DNA of 64,000 nt from Morchella semilibera (Eukaryota > Ascomycota > Pezizomycetes > Pezizales > Morchellaceae): the NCBI GenBank assembly GCA_009192285.1, contig CM018604.1, positions 2,604,001 through 2,668,000 of the forward strand. The letters are read 5' to 3'. Both the position numbers and the translations under genes were made by a program. The notes below the pieces were generated by a model, which saw only the letters and a list, made by a program, of their open reading frames with translations, was not told where the DNA came from and searched no databases. Within the stretch, counting starts at the first letter, position 1. Each line of letters starts with the position of its first letter. Shown here piece after piece: positions 47,107 to 58,810 of the stretch.

Positions 47107-50100
47107 TGTTAGACGGTTAAGTAAACGTTAGCAGACGTGTTGTTGCTGTTTACAGTTACGCGCAAACCGCAGGTTTTGTAGTTGGATACCGGGTAGAATT
47201 GACCTTTTTGGATAATTGGGTGCCTGAATATCAATACTATTACGCTGATTGACCCAAGCGCCAGTTGATAATCTTTACTCTAGAATGCATTTGCTTAGGA
47301 AGTGACAACTTGGACTAATATCTACATCTTACATAGGTGGACCAACGGGTATGAGCCTCAAATCGCAACAAGAACTTCTACTAGTAACATAATCTATAGA
47401 AACTAGGAGTATTCTTACTGGTTCATCTTAGGCCTTAAACACAATCATCTAGACCCAATTAATTCCTGTGGTAAAATCGGGTTGCTCAACCACAAACTAT
47501 CACTCGGTGGTAAACAGGCATCTCCAGCCACAGTGCAAAACACCCTATAACAAATTACTCCCACAGCAAAACAGCAACAGATTTCGGCTAAAGGTTTATC
47601 TAGATAGTAGGTCAGTGTCAGCATGTTTGCAAGCGATAGATATAAAACACGAGTGAGAGCACCTTTCCGACCCTTGATATTCCCTCGTACATAAATAGTT
47701 ATTTACTAGAGGTTGAATAATTCTAATACTAGCACCATAAATTCACTATTAGTAATTGGTGATAGCTAGTTGATACCTCTCGACTATGAGTTGTTTGTTG
47801 CTGGCGCCATTAAAGAAACGAGTCATTATAGCAGGGCTATGTCGAATGAAGGATCAATCAATCAACCAGGGCTATGTCGAGACCCTCATATCTTGCAGAT
47901 TCCTACAAAGTACTATTGACAGAATGAGGGGTGTCTGGCCATAGTTCTCCGGCAAAAAGAATCGTAAGTTGGAGTAGCTGATGGACTTGAGTAATAACCC
48001 CAAGCCTTCAGTAAGTACCCGGCGTGCAGCCCATGTGAAAAGAAAAGAAATACGTTTCTCTCCAGCCGGATCGTGTCACACCCCACCCCCCCTCTTCCTC
48101 TGACGACCATGGGTTATTCCCGGGCAGAGCTACACGCGAATACCATATGCTACATACATGAAGTTAGCTAAGCACGGCAGAATATAGACTTGGCTAGAGA
48201 AAAGGGGGGGGGACACAAATGCAACTCTGTGGCAGAGCAGAGGTTGACATCTCAAGGCGAAGTAAAGGGTGTTGTGCTTCGTGAAGTATGTGCACCTCCG
48301 ATTTCAAGGTATGGCCATTGCTCGTGAGTTGCTGTATGCTTGGGAACCTAGAAGGACTTTATTACTAGATGGTCAAGGTGAACGACCCGTGTTCATCCAT
48401 AGGCCACAACTCACTTAAAGTTCCACACTCACCTCTCACGAGGGGATACCAATACACCAAGATCGCCGTCCCTACGCCAAAACGCATACCACGAGTGATA
48501 CATTGTGATGTCCTTATAGCACGGTGTTGTGGCATCTCCTTGCTCCAGAGACCTGTATAGACCAAATTCCCTATATTAGATCCACGGGCTTTTAAATTAC
48601 ATGCTAATCTATGAACACCGGAAGCACAACTGACCCCGTTGTTGCCCCACACGGGCACGGAGCAATAGTAATATCGATCTAGAGGAACGAAACTTTAAGC
48701 ATAAAGCACGTACCTACATATCAGATGAGATGTCTTATGTAAAGGGCCCCTTGTTCTGTATTAGTCGAGAAATGCGAAAAACGCCGTTGTGCAAACAATA
48801 TCGGTGTCCCCACGTGCACACAAGGCCTCGTAGATGCAGCTAACCCCCTCCCTCCTATTTAAAATGTTAACGGCTGGAAAGTACATATGTAGGTTCCCCT
48901 CCTGCCTTGATACAATCTTTATTGATGCTAGAGAACAACGGTTTGTGGACTCCATAGTTTCTGGGCGCTTCCAGATCTAAAGTTTTCCGGTGAAGAATGG
49001 ACGCCCTGCTCGAAGGCCCACAAACAATGACTTTGGTGCAGGGATGATTGAAATCCAACAGCGGATTTTGAATGACATATCAACTCTAGGCTACATATTG
49101 ACGCGCGTCTACTGCCTTTAGTGAATGAGGCTAGAGGGGATATTCTACGTGTATATATCAACACGTAAATCTAGCTCGCGGCGCCTCTCACTGAGTCAAG
49201 TGGCCATTGGGCATATTCTATTCTGGATTCATGCCCGGCGCAGCTTATCGAGTACGGGACTGCAGCTAGGATAAACTACAATACCTGCCTGTAGGTACTC
49301 TAGAGTACTCAGTCAGACGTATAGATCGGCCTGCATACATACAGTTAGGGCTCATGACCCAAAGGCGAGGTTGGCATCATACCGAACCTACATGTACCCC
49401 TACAACCAACATCCTGGTTCAATAACCAAGGCACTCACACATCCCTCCTACTACGCACTGTATGCGCAGTCAGGGGCCCCGCGATAAACATATTTACTTT
49501 TTTTTTCTCACCCCCCCCCCCCGGGTTGTGGTGGTGGCGTGGGTAGTTGGAGGAATACGGGCTCTAAACCAGCCTCACTTGACAACTCCTGAGCCCCCCA
49601 ATAATTACGGGACACCCTCCCCACTTTCTCTAACCTTTCGGGGATCCTCCGACAAAGGGATCCGGTCCATTTTCGCTCTCTTAGTCCCCACGCGTCGTGG
49701 ATATAGTAAGTAAGAGGGCTGATTGATAGCGCGGCCAGGCTTATCCGGCGGCGGCGGGCGCCCGACAGATCCTCTTCGTTTTTTTCTTTTCCTGTTTATT
49801 TTCTACGGAAGATGGTGCCCCCTTATCCAGAGAAGAATCCCTTTGTAGAGTAAGCCAGCTGGAACCTGCCCTTCTCTACGTAATACCCCTGACTGAGCTT
49901 GGGTTACACGGCGCCTAGTGTGGATAGACCATCTACCGAGTGAGAATCCATGAAGCGTAGGTGATAGGAACTACTTTCTCCGGGCTCAATTGTGCGGGTG
50001 TGTAGTGTGGTAGTGAGTGGTGTGTGTGGTACGAAAAGGGGAAAAGTTGTTCTGCGGATCACCTCGAACGGTAATGTGCATCCGGAGATGAAATTACCTT

Positions 50101-50684
50101 GGCCTCAAAGATTCATTCCTTGTTCTGAGGGGACTTTTTGCACCTTCTACAGTTGGGGACACCTATAGCCGGAGCACTTTGTGCCCCAACTCCTGACGGC
50201 CACTACCACAACACCTAAAATTATTTTTAGTCTATGGGGCTGTAGAGCAGAAGGCAGAGAACCATTCTATAGAGAGGAAATTCATTCAAGTCTTTTTGTT
50301 GAGGTGCAGAAGGAGTTTGAAGTTGGTGTACTTTTGGTGTAGTGTCCCAATGTCGCATCACTTTATTGCCTAATCGGGTAATTCTGTCGGTTCCTGCCCA
50401 ATTGGGATATAAATGACCAAATCTGGCTTAGCATATCAGTTCTCAGGACAATATCTCTCTATCTTGGCACTAATAACCCACTCATTTATTATAATTATTA
50501 CCAAATACGGTAATTGATCATCAAATGAATGTCGCGGACCCCCGGATACAGGCGTCCCCAACTACAGATGGATTTGATATGGAGGAGTGGGCTTGAAGAG
50601 CATCGGAGTGAGGTTGCGGGAATAGGATACGTGGTCTGGGTGGGTTTGGTACGGGTTGGTGCATTGGAGAGGTTTGAGAAAAAA

Positions 50685-50849
50685 GCCCTGAGCCCTCTCT
50701 CTCATTATGGCACAAGCTTAGGGCTCAGGGTTGCTATTTTCTAAAGCTGAGAGTTGAGGGGAATGATCGAAATAATACCCTGAACCCTTATTGGTACTAG
50801 CCGCCCGGGAAGTCGGAGATGACACTCCACATTCTTAACCCTGAGCCCT
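50685..50849. repeat. cluster of AACCCTGAGCCCT motifs in both orientations
   Basis: Near-identical 12-13-mers occur at 50685-50696 (+), 50720-50732 (-), 50777-50788 (+, one change) and 50837-50849 (+). Copies 1 and 2 can form a hairpin with a 23-bp loop. Confidence 0.7.
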
Positions 50850-50935
50850 CGCTGGTTTTTGCCGATTTTGATTCAGGCTGTCTCTGCTGTCTTGGTCTGA
50901 CTTTTTTTTTTTCTTGTTCTATTTCTGTATTTATC

Positions 50936-51061
50936 TACTCGCAATCTCATAGCGTTTTTGAACACGACCAATATTGCATACACCCAAAAAACCGCCAAGA
51001 CTACATTTTTGTATGGCATGTAATAGCGGTTGTGTTCAGAAACGCTATGAAGTTGCGAGTA
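50936..51061. repeat. 126-bp inverted repeat, possible miniature element
   Basis: Arms 50936-50969 and 51028-51061 pair at 30 of 34 positions; outer ends are TACTCGCAA and TTGCGAGTA. The 58-bp centre is AT-rich and has a further short ACCGC/GCGGT pairing. The size and terminal symmetry would fit a foldback or MITE-like element; no clear target-site duplication was seen. Confidence 0.6.
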
Positions 51062-52059
51062 ATTGCAAACTGGGCCTAAGAAAACAATTTACCCCTTGGA
51101 AATATCAGTAATTCTTTTTCCTCTGGATACAAGGTCTTGGCTCGCTTGTGACCCCAGTTGATAAACATGTTGTGTAATGCACATAGCCGAGCCGTTTCAA
51201 GGGATGGATGGAGGGGGTTTTCCCCTCCGGTTGCTTGCTGGTGGGTGAGAAGATGTAAAAAATGTAAAAAATGGAGAGAGGCAAGATTGAGGTTTATGAT
51301 GATGGCATGGAAAACCTAAGATTTGGCCTGCTCTGTTCGTTCCATCATTGTTTTGTAAAACCCGGTAGATCGTGGACCCATATTAGCCAAACAGGGCGAA
51401 ACTTGGACGGACATGTAGGTAGAAGCAGCTAGCAGAGGCCGCATGCGGGTGATATTTGTGATCCTCCTTGAGCTGCCCTCGACCCCCGGATTGTGTCAGA
51501 GGACGCAAGAGAAGGAAGAGGAGCCAAATTGCTCTGGAAAGACGCGATTTTGGCGGGGGAGGATAAGAGAAGAGAGCAGAGGCCATGTTGGTTTTTTTTT
51601 TCTGTCCTGATTCAGCCCTGTATGGGGAAGTATTAGGTGCCTTTTTTTTTTCTTTCTTTTGACCAATCGTAGGCGTTCTTTTTTGGGGCTCTGCGGTAGT
51701 AGCCGAATCGGTGGGGGATGGACATCGCGCATGTCTGGGCTGGGCGTTGGAGGGAGGAGCTGGAGAGAGTCGCTCGTTACCGCTTTAAGACTTCGCTCCT
51801 GTTTCGTCAGTCAGTCCTCCCCTCCTCTTTCCCGTCTCCCCCGGTATTATCGGCAGAGTTTATTAGTAAGTAGAAGAGCTGACTGTCGTCCGTTCTCTCT
51901 GTTTTCCCCCGTCCGTAGATTGTCGTCTGGCTGTTGCCTGCTACTTGCTGCTGCCAGCCTCCCCATTTGTCCATTTCCGATATCGTACTAACTACTTATG
52001 ATAATAATACATTGCACTTGTCACTTTTTTGGTAACCATTCCACGCCGTACTTGAAGTT

Positions 52060-52389
52060 AACTTCTCCCTTCTCCTCTCTCACTCGTCTTATCCTCTTAC
52101 TATTTCACTCACTATTTCTTTTCTCTTTTTCTATCCTCCTCTCCCCTCCATTCCTTTATCATCCTCCCTCCTCCTCCTCCCTCCTCCATCACCCTCCCTC
52201 ACTCACTCACTCGCTCCATCACTCCTCACACAATTATTACTACATATTTACCCACTCTTCCTTCTGTCTATCTGCACTGCCCACCCATATACTCTCTCCA
52301 TCTCTAACACTACAATCACAAATTATTACATTGCAATCACTACTATTACTACCAAATCAAATAAATTTACCAATTCTCTTACAACCAAA
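52060..52389 (+). promoter_or_regulatory. pyrimidine-rich promoter/leader
   Basis: More than 250 bases of CT-rich sequence (TCCTCC, CACTCACTCACT runs) precede the ATG at 52390. Such pyrimidine tracts are common in strongly expressed filamentous-fungal promoters. Confidence 0.5.
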
Positions 52390-53022
52390 ATGAACTCCTA
52401 CAAGCAAGATCAATGGCTCTCCTATAAAGAGCGTTCTACTACACAACGCCATGTCTACGCCGGCTTCTCTTGCGGCGCCCGTGACCCCGACTGGGACTTT
52501 GTTGACCAGCAACTTCTGAAAGAGCTGCGTCCCGAGAGCGCCAACGCCGGGTACCAACTCTCATCGTCCGAGAACCCTATGCAGTTGCTTAACGATAACG
52601 GCGGCATGGATGAAGACGACGACTACTCATCATACGATGATGAATGTGTGTATCCGTACCACGGCAGCCGTATTCTCCAGACCCCAGGAGAGGCGCAGGT
52701 GCCTGAGTGCGAGCTATCTTCCTCGCCTGAAGGCTCAGTCGTTGAGGACGAGATGATTGATGTTTCCGGCGGCGAGGAACGCTTTGCACCCGTGGTTGTG
52801 CAGCACGACGGTGATGACATGATGATGGAGATGGAGCTCGAGATGCACATGTCTGCTGCTGCTGCGGCGGCGGCGGCGGCGCCCAACGGCGGTGTTAGCA
52901 AGAGGAAGAGATGGGCGGATGAGGAAGAAGAGAATGTACAGCAGCAACAGCAGCAGGCGTCGTTTGCAGCGTGGGGCGCGTTCCCACAGCCTGGCGCGAA
53001 GAGGGTGAGAGTACGTGGTTGA
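52390..53022 (+). CDS. hypothetical acidic protein
   Basis: Not recognised. A single exon of 210 residues from the first ATG after the CT-rich leader. The N-terminal 50 residues are well structured in composition (DQWLSYKERS, HVYAGFSCGARDPDWDFVDQ) and look like the conserved core. Then come acidic stretches (DEDDDYSSYDDE, GDDMMMEMELEMHM), an Ala9 run encoded by GCT/GCG repeats, a basic KRKRWADEEEE that could be a nuclear-localisation signal, a Gln run, and a short C-terminus GAKRVRVRG. The composition suggests a nuclear regulatory protein, but no function can be given. Codon use matches neighbouring genes. Confidence 0.65.
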   Translation: MNSYKQDQWLSYKERSTTQRHVYAGFSCGARDPDWDFVDQQLLKELRPESANAGYQLSSSENPMQLLNDNGGMDEDDDYSSYDDECVYPYHGSRILQTPGEAQVPECELSSSPEGSVVEDEMIDVSGGEERFAPVVVQHDGDDMMMEMELEMHMSAAAAAAAAAPNGGVSKRKRWADEEEENVQQQQQQASFAAWGAFPQPGAKRVRVRG

Positions 53023-54187
53023 GCAATCATTGACATGATGTGACAGCTACTGTAATTTCATCCTCTTCTTACATTACTTCTCTTCCTTACCTTGTTTCTA
53101 AATTTCTAAAATAATTTTATTTCATTTTTGTTATCATATTTTTTTTTTACTCATGTTTCTTTACGGCTGTTTGGATCACTTGGTTTTTATGGGAAACTCG
53201 GAGAAAGAATACTACAAAAAAAGGACCTTCTACCGGCCGGCTGGCATCGAATCGATAAGTAGAAAGGAAAGTTAAGGTAAGGATCACCCCCCCTTTCCTA
53301 CTTTCTTTCAATTATTTTTTCCCCTTTCATTTATCTACTCTCTCTCGGTTGGGGGTTTCATTTCATTTTTTTCTTTTCTTTTTTCTCTCATGGGTTTCTA
53401 TTTCTTTTGGGAAAGCTTCAGATGCAGGCAGGTCATCACGGGAAGGGGGGGTATGGTATGGTAGGTATTTTTTTCTATGGGGAAACAATTATTTTTTTGT
53501 ACAATAGTATTAGCCCAAAAATAACAAAAAAACCCACCTCCTCAATGCCATAGGCTGAGGAAAAAACATACATTACTTTCATTCCATCGTGCGCTGCTTC
53601 TCCCGTGTGTTTTGGGCTGTGTGGGAAGCAAAGTCAGCAGAGCTTCGCAGAAGCAAATAAAATAGGAAAAAAGGAAAAAATCCCGATCGCCGCGGGGGAG
53701 TTTGCAATTGCAAGTACGATGGTGTTACGCAGGCAGAAAATCGGCGGGAAAGGAAAAAGGAACAATTCATAACCTGTAAAGTGAAGTGTCGTTGTTTTTT
53801 TGTTTTTTTTACCCCAGGGGCGGTATGTGGGCAGGCCAACAACAAGTTCCAACGATCATGATCGTGGCTGTGGATTGGTTGTGGGCGTGGTTTGAGAGAG
53901 GTACATGTACCGATGTATCAACCACTGTGTGAGAGCATCGTGGGGTCAAGTTTGATATCTTTTGAGTTTGGGGTGATCGAGAGTGAAGATTTCTATGCAA
54001 ATTCGGGAATCTGGACAAGTCTGGAAATTGGTTGACGCTGAGAAATGATGAACGCGCAAACGACGGCGATTGATAATCGCGGAGTTGGTATTTTGCAAAA
54101 CCCGGTTTTCAAATATCAAAAACAACGTCACCTACGCCGCCTTGTAAAAGAAGAGTCAAATAAACCATCTCTACAGTCAAGGCAGAA
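53023..54187. other. intergenic, 3' flank of 52390 gene and JAC1 promoter
   Basis: T-rich and CT-rich stretches (53085-53160, 53290-53400) probably contain 3' processing signals. No other gene was seen. Confidence 0.45.
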
Positions 54188-54844
54188 ATGGCAATCGACA
54201 AGCTTCTACGGCCGCTACTACGGAAGTCCACAAGGCTTCAGCCTCTGCAGCATCTCCGCCGCCGCTCCTCCTCCTCCTCCTCCTCCCCAAGCGTGCCAAA
54301 GATACCCCCATCTTACTACTCTCTCTTCCCCAACACGCTCCCACTCGGACCACCGCCCAGCGGACCTTTCGATCTCGACCCACGCGCGCTCCGCCAAGAA
54401 TTCTTCAAACTCCAGCAACTCACGCACCCCGACACCGTCACCGACCCGACCCTAAAACGGCAAGCCGAGGGAGGGTCAGCTTACCTAAACCACGCCTACA
54501 GCACGCTGCTATCGCCGCTTCACCGAGCCCAATACATTCTCAAGTTGCGTGGCATCGATGTGGCCGAGGATGAGAACCTCAAGATGGATGACCAGGAGTT
54601 GCTGATGGAGGTGCTGGAGGCTAGAGAAGAGATAGAGGAGGCGCAGAGCGAGGAGGATCTATGGCCTATGAAGGTCATGAATGAAGAGAGGATTAAAGGG
54701 AGCTTGAAAAGGTTGGGGGAGCTCTTCAAGGAAGATGATTTGGAAAATGCAAAGGTTGAGGCCGTAAGACTGAGGTATTGGGTGAATATCAGGGAAAGCC
54801 TGGATTCGTGGGAGAAGGGAAAGCCAGTCGTACTGGCGCACTGA
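54188..54844 (+). CDS. JAC1: mitochondrial J-protein co-chaperone Jac1/HscB
   Basis: Jac1 stimulates the mitochondrial Hsp70 Ssq1 and delivers it to the Isu scaffold in iron-sulfur cluster biogenesis. A single exon of 218 residues. The N-terminal 35 residues are rich in Arg, Leu and Ser without acidic residues, a mitochondrial presequence. The J domain (about 43-115) has YYSLF, the essential HPD at 80-82, and AYLNHAYSTLLSPLHRAQYI. The C-terminal helical HscB domain (about 125-212) includes DDQELLMEVLEAREEIEEA and LRYWVNIRESLDSWEKGKP, which forms the scaffold-binding face. It lacks the N-terminal cysteine motif of animal HSC20, as is usual in fungi. Confidence 0.95.
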   Translation: MAIDKLLRPLLRKSTRLQPLQHLRRRSSSSSSSPSVPKIPPSYYSLFPNTLPLGPPPSGPFDLDPRALRQEFFKLQQLTHPDTVTDPTLKRQAEGGSAYLNHAYSTLLSPLHRAQYILKLRGIDVAEDENLKMDDQELLMEVLEAREEIEEAQSEEDLWPMKVMNEERIKGSLKRLGELFKEDDLENAKVEAVRLRYWVNIRESLDSWEKGKPVVLAH

Positions 54845-57391
54845 ACACTTAATAACTACTAGGCTTGTCTGTGAAGGCAACTAATAATTGTAGATTATTG
54901 TATATCATAGAGCTGCTTAGGCATTGCTAATGACTGGCTCTCCATTTTTAGAGAAGATAATCTCTGAAGCATATATAGACCAGGGCTTTCTTAGATATAT
55001 GTCAACCCATACTCTAGTGCTGTTCTTGGAGTGCCATCTGGTGCCCAAGCAAAGGGATAATACGGCTCTCCAGCCCTCATATATATATAAACTGCCTAAC
55101 GAGCCCAAGTTGCCCCTTAAGCTTTGCAGAGACTAATAATTGTCCTCTTTAGTTGTGTTTGTAAAGTGTCATTTTGGACAATATCATGTCACGCGCTCTA
55201 TTGTGCCGATAATTGGGTAAGTTGGGGGTGGTTTTTTTTTTTTTAGAGAAAAAGGCATGTTGGGGTTGTATTACCAGGATATTACATGTCTCCAACGGAG
55301 TCGGGGATGGACCACTACAGATCCGTCACCAGTGTAAGTGAGAAGACACCACTCTGCCAAGGTTGCGTGAAGGGTGTCTTCTCACTTACCCCTACACCCG
55401 AAGTACACCTTATCAGATAGCACCGCGGCAATGGAAGTGCAATATCACCTCCCCTCTCTAAAATAATCTACAAGCCTTTGGCGAGGCTGAGGTTGAGGTC
55501 AAACAATATCTAGGCCCAATATTCTACGTACTACCCCGCAAGGTGCACTAAACACACCTTAATAAACAACACACCTTAATAAACGGAACTAGCAAAGTAC
55601 CAACAATATAGGGTACATACAATCACCGAGCGGATCTGGTTTCTGGCTTCGTATCAGCACGTTAATCCGCAGGAAAAAAAAGTGTAACAAAAAAAAAAGG
55701 TGTGAAAAATATGGTTTGGGGTCTAGTCTACAGCATCTGCAATGCACTAGCTGTGGTACCAATCATTCATCCAGCCAACAATACCCCCGAAGTCGGAAGA
55801 AACAGCGGGCTACAAATGAACGACATCATCTACAATATACATGTAGTACCTTATGAAATGCTGTTAGAGCAGCGGGGTAAGGAAAATCTCCGGTACGTAC
55901 GGGAGGAGGTACTTCCGTTGAGATGATCTAGAGTTCTCGATTGACGATACGATGTCCTTGCTGCGGCCCTTAATGTGGCCCGCGGTGACCTCTTTTTCTT
56001 CTTATATCGTGGCGGTTGAACTATGGGGTAAGGAAGTTTTCCCTCCGCTAAGATCAGATCCATAAGTATCGAAAGTTTACTGCATGTAATACCAATATCA
56101 TGACGCAATATATTGTAAATAGGAGGTGTAGGCATTTTATATTAAGATTTTTTTTTGTTTCCCTGCATGCGGTATTGTTGATTGGTTTGTAAACGGGGGC
56201 TGCCATGCTCAAGTCTAGAAACCCATCCCAAAGTGCGTTCTCAGAGATTCAGGCGGCCAGGGGGTATGGATGAATTAAACGCCTCATTGGACCTATCCTT
56301 AGGGAAATTCTCGCTGAACATCCCCCACCTAACCCTTTACCCGATCACTTTTATTTTATTTTCGCTGAGCTCCTCCGCTGTATGGTGAAATGCGCATCTA
56401 ATCAGAAAAGGTGCACAGAGCTTTCTGTTTGTCCGGCAATGTGCTGCTGCAGTTAGTCAGTTAGTCATCTCCACAAGAACAATGTACACGTTACGGTCAT
56501 GGGGTTTCACAGTGGTCCGAGTTATGTGCCTGATAGATTGGGGTTCCGTATCTCACTTTTTTTTCATTTCATCCGTATTTCATCCGCTGCGGCTGGGCAA
56601 TCCATGGATCAACCACATGGAGATCGGTCACGTGCCCATATCTCAGCGCCCCGCAAAGCTTCTTCTTAGTGTTTAGCTAAAAGACGGTGTATTTTGGACG
56701 TTCGGCGGTAGTAGGTGGTTGTTTGGGGGGGGGGCTCTCCGAGCTCAGTCTTAGGTTGAGATCCGTATAGCCTAGGAGGTTGAGGGTAGATCATGTACCA
56801 GGTGCGTAGCTGAGAGCTTATTCGCTTTACCTAAGGAGGTCGTGTGATTCAAGACCCTATGAAGTTCCTAGGACCAGGTTTTTTGTTGTTGCAGATACAG
56901 ACACGGTGTTCCTGGAACACAGACCACTTCTCATTGGCCAAGTTGCTGTATGTGGTTGGACAGGCGGAAATGAAATCCCAAACCCATAAAAACAAGGCTG
57001 TCGATGGACAGATGGCATGTGTCAATGATACAATCTTCAGTTCTCCACACACTCGGTTATCTTAATAGGCCAGATCCAAATCCCAGCCTGGGATGAGATG
57101 TTTCATTGTGCGAGCCAAGACCATCGAGTGACAAGTCATGAACTTCCCTTAGTGAAAGAATTAGTATCGAAGCTACATACAATCATCCACACCAAACACT
57201 TTTCTATTCCCTATGAAATCAGATGCCACCTCACTTAATAAAAGAACACATGCGGTCCAGCCCAACCTCCCCATAAAAAATAAAAAAAAAAAAATAAAAA
57301 AAATTCCCCATAAGGTATACCAACCGCCCCACAACACCGTAACGACAACTTCCCGTCCATTCTACAACAGAAGACTAAGCTAAACCAAAAT
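54845..57391. other. intergenic with a 17-bp perfect hairpin
   Basis: No gene supported. It holds the inverted repeat at 55334-55389, direct repeats ACACCTTAATAAAC (near 55554 and 55568), T-runs, and a short poly-G (56729-56736). The frames at 54924, 55702 and 56182 show no family features. Confidence 0.45.
55334..55389. repeat. perfect 17-bp inverted repeat
   Basis: Arms GTAAGTGAGAAGACACC (55334-55350) and its exact complement (55373-55389) are separated by 22 bp. In RNA it would form a stable stem-loop. No gene context explains it; it is too isolated for a terminator of JAC1, 490 bp away. Confidence 0.75.
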
Positions 57392-58560
57392 TTAGAGCAC
57401 TATTCTTTTCTCCTCTAACCATGTTAAACCCTTTAGGCTCCTCTCAAAAGTCCACATCGTAACTGCACTCAACGGCGCAGCTTTCACCAGGCTTACAAAG
57501 AGTCCCTTATACAGTCCCGCGACCCCCTCTGCAAGTACAATATCTCTAGCGGTACCGTAAATTCCTGCATAGATTGGTATGTTTCTATGGACATACTTCT
57601 GCCTAGTAGGACCTTGAACCTGTAGCCTTTTTCGAATTAAGTCAAGAGGAAATACACCTGTTTTAGCAACGGTAGCAGCAAAGGAGCCAGCCATAGCGTC
57701 CGACCAGCCACTTGGAAGTTGCTGCACCGTAGAGAGGTATTGACGGGCAAATTCATAGTTCATGAAAAACAGTCCCATGTGAGGTATAATTTGAATCACA
57801 CCAGCACCAAGGCCACGGAAGAAGCCATAAGTACCTTCGTTTTGGAAGATATGCCGAACCGAGTGTTTTATAGATTGGTAGACCTGTTTCCAAGATTGTT
57901 AGGGAAAATCATTTTAGCACTGAAGGAAGACAAACCCTTTCTTGACCCTGGGCAGCGAACCTGGTTCGGAGAAGATCCAGCGGGTATGTAGCCGTTGTTG
58001 CGAATGCTCCTGCAGTAGCCCCGGCAATGAATGATTTTGCACTCTCAGGGACGTCCCATCCTGACTTTGTAATCATGAGATGTGTTTGTTGGTATGTAAG
58101 AAATTGAGAGGCACCATATGCAAGATATAGAGCCTCCGCCGGTATATTTCCCTTCCAGAGCCCAGCGATTCCTTCTTGTGCGACAATTGTCCGCATTGTC
58201 GAAAAGATACCACGGTATAAAGGTCCATTGTGGGTAAAATTTGCGGTAGGGCTGTGGATCTGGAGCTGGAGGCGGATCTTGACGACGTCTAGAGGTGCTA
58301 TTACAAACCTTGAGTGGGGTTAGCCTATTTATTTATTTCGACATCGCCGAATGTGACGGTACACGAGAAATAGGGGATTGTGTAGAGCATACCGTGAAAC
58401 CAAGCCTGCAATCGCACCAGCAGCTACAACGCTTCGCTTTGAGGCCTGCAAACGTAGGGTTAGTACCCGCAATATTGAAACATTTTTTTTTTGACGTTGG
58501 GGATGTGACCTATGACATCATAGGAGACGTGAGGTTAGGGGTTTCGACTTGCATTTTCAT
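57392..58560 (-). CDS. TPC1: mitochondrial thiamine pyrophosphate carrier
   Basis: A SLC25-family carrier that imports thiamine pyrophosphate into the mitochondrial matrix. Exons in transcript order: 58560-58549 (tentative, MKMQ), 58445-58393, 58308-57936, 57883-57392; about 309 residues. The three carrier signatures are intact: [19 protein letters not shown] and [13 protein letters not shown]1-typical blocks include [39 protein letters not shown] and [17 protein letters not shown]. Exon 2 must begin in phase 0 at GCC (58445); the only nearby upstream ATG that fits is at 58560 with a GTCGAA donor, which is weak, so the first exon is uncertain. It is divergent from the dioxygenase gene with starts only about 250 bp apart. 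Confidence 0.9.
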
Positions 58561-58810
58561 TTCCGTATTTCGATTTCCCGACTCGGCTCATCACGAACCA
58601 AAGTCTGCTCGTTTTCGGTGTCTCCCTGGAAAGGTTCGCTTCTTCCCTTCTTTACTTTTAGCTTTCTTATCGCTTGTTGTTGAGTAATATCAGGGTTGGA
58701 GGATTGTCCAAAGAGCCTCAACGGAGGGATGGAGGTTGCGTGTAGAGAAAGAAGTTGTGCTGCAAAGATCAAGCTTGTCCCGCTTTCAAAGCTACACTTT
58801 CTCTCAAGCC
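58561..58810. promoter_or_regulatory. compact bidirectional promoter (TPC1 / dioxygenase)
   Basis: About 250 bp separate the two divergent start codons. The region includes CAATATTAC and AT-rich segments but no clear TATA box. Both products are probably mitochondrial, so co-regulation is plausible (inference). Confidence 0.55.

Larger units (their letters stand above)
47107..52389. other. 5-kb gene-free region with inverted repeats
   Basis: No gene is supported. It holds the direct repeat AGGGCTATGTCGA (near 47831 and 47868), a poly-C run (49511-49522), a cluster of AACCCTGAGCCCT-like motifs in both orientations (50685-50849), a 126-bp inverted repeat (50936-51061), and the promoter of the gene at 52390. 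Confidence 0.5.
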
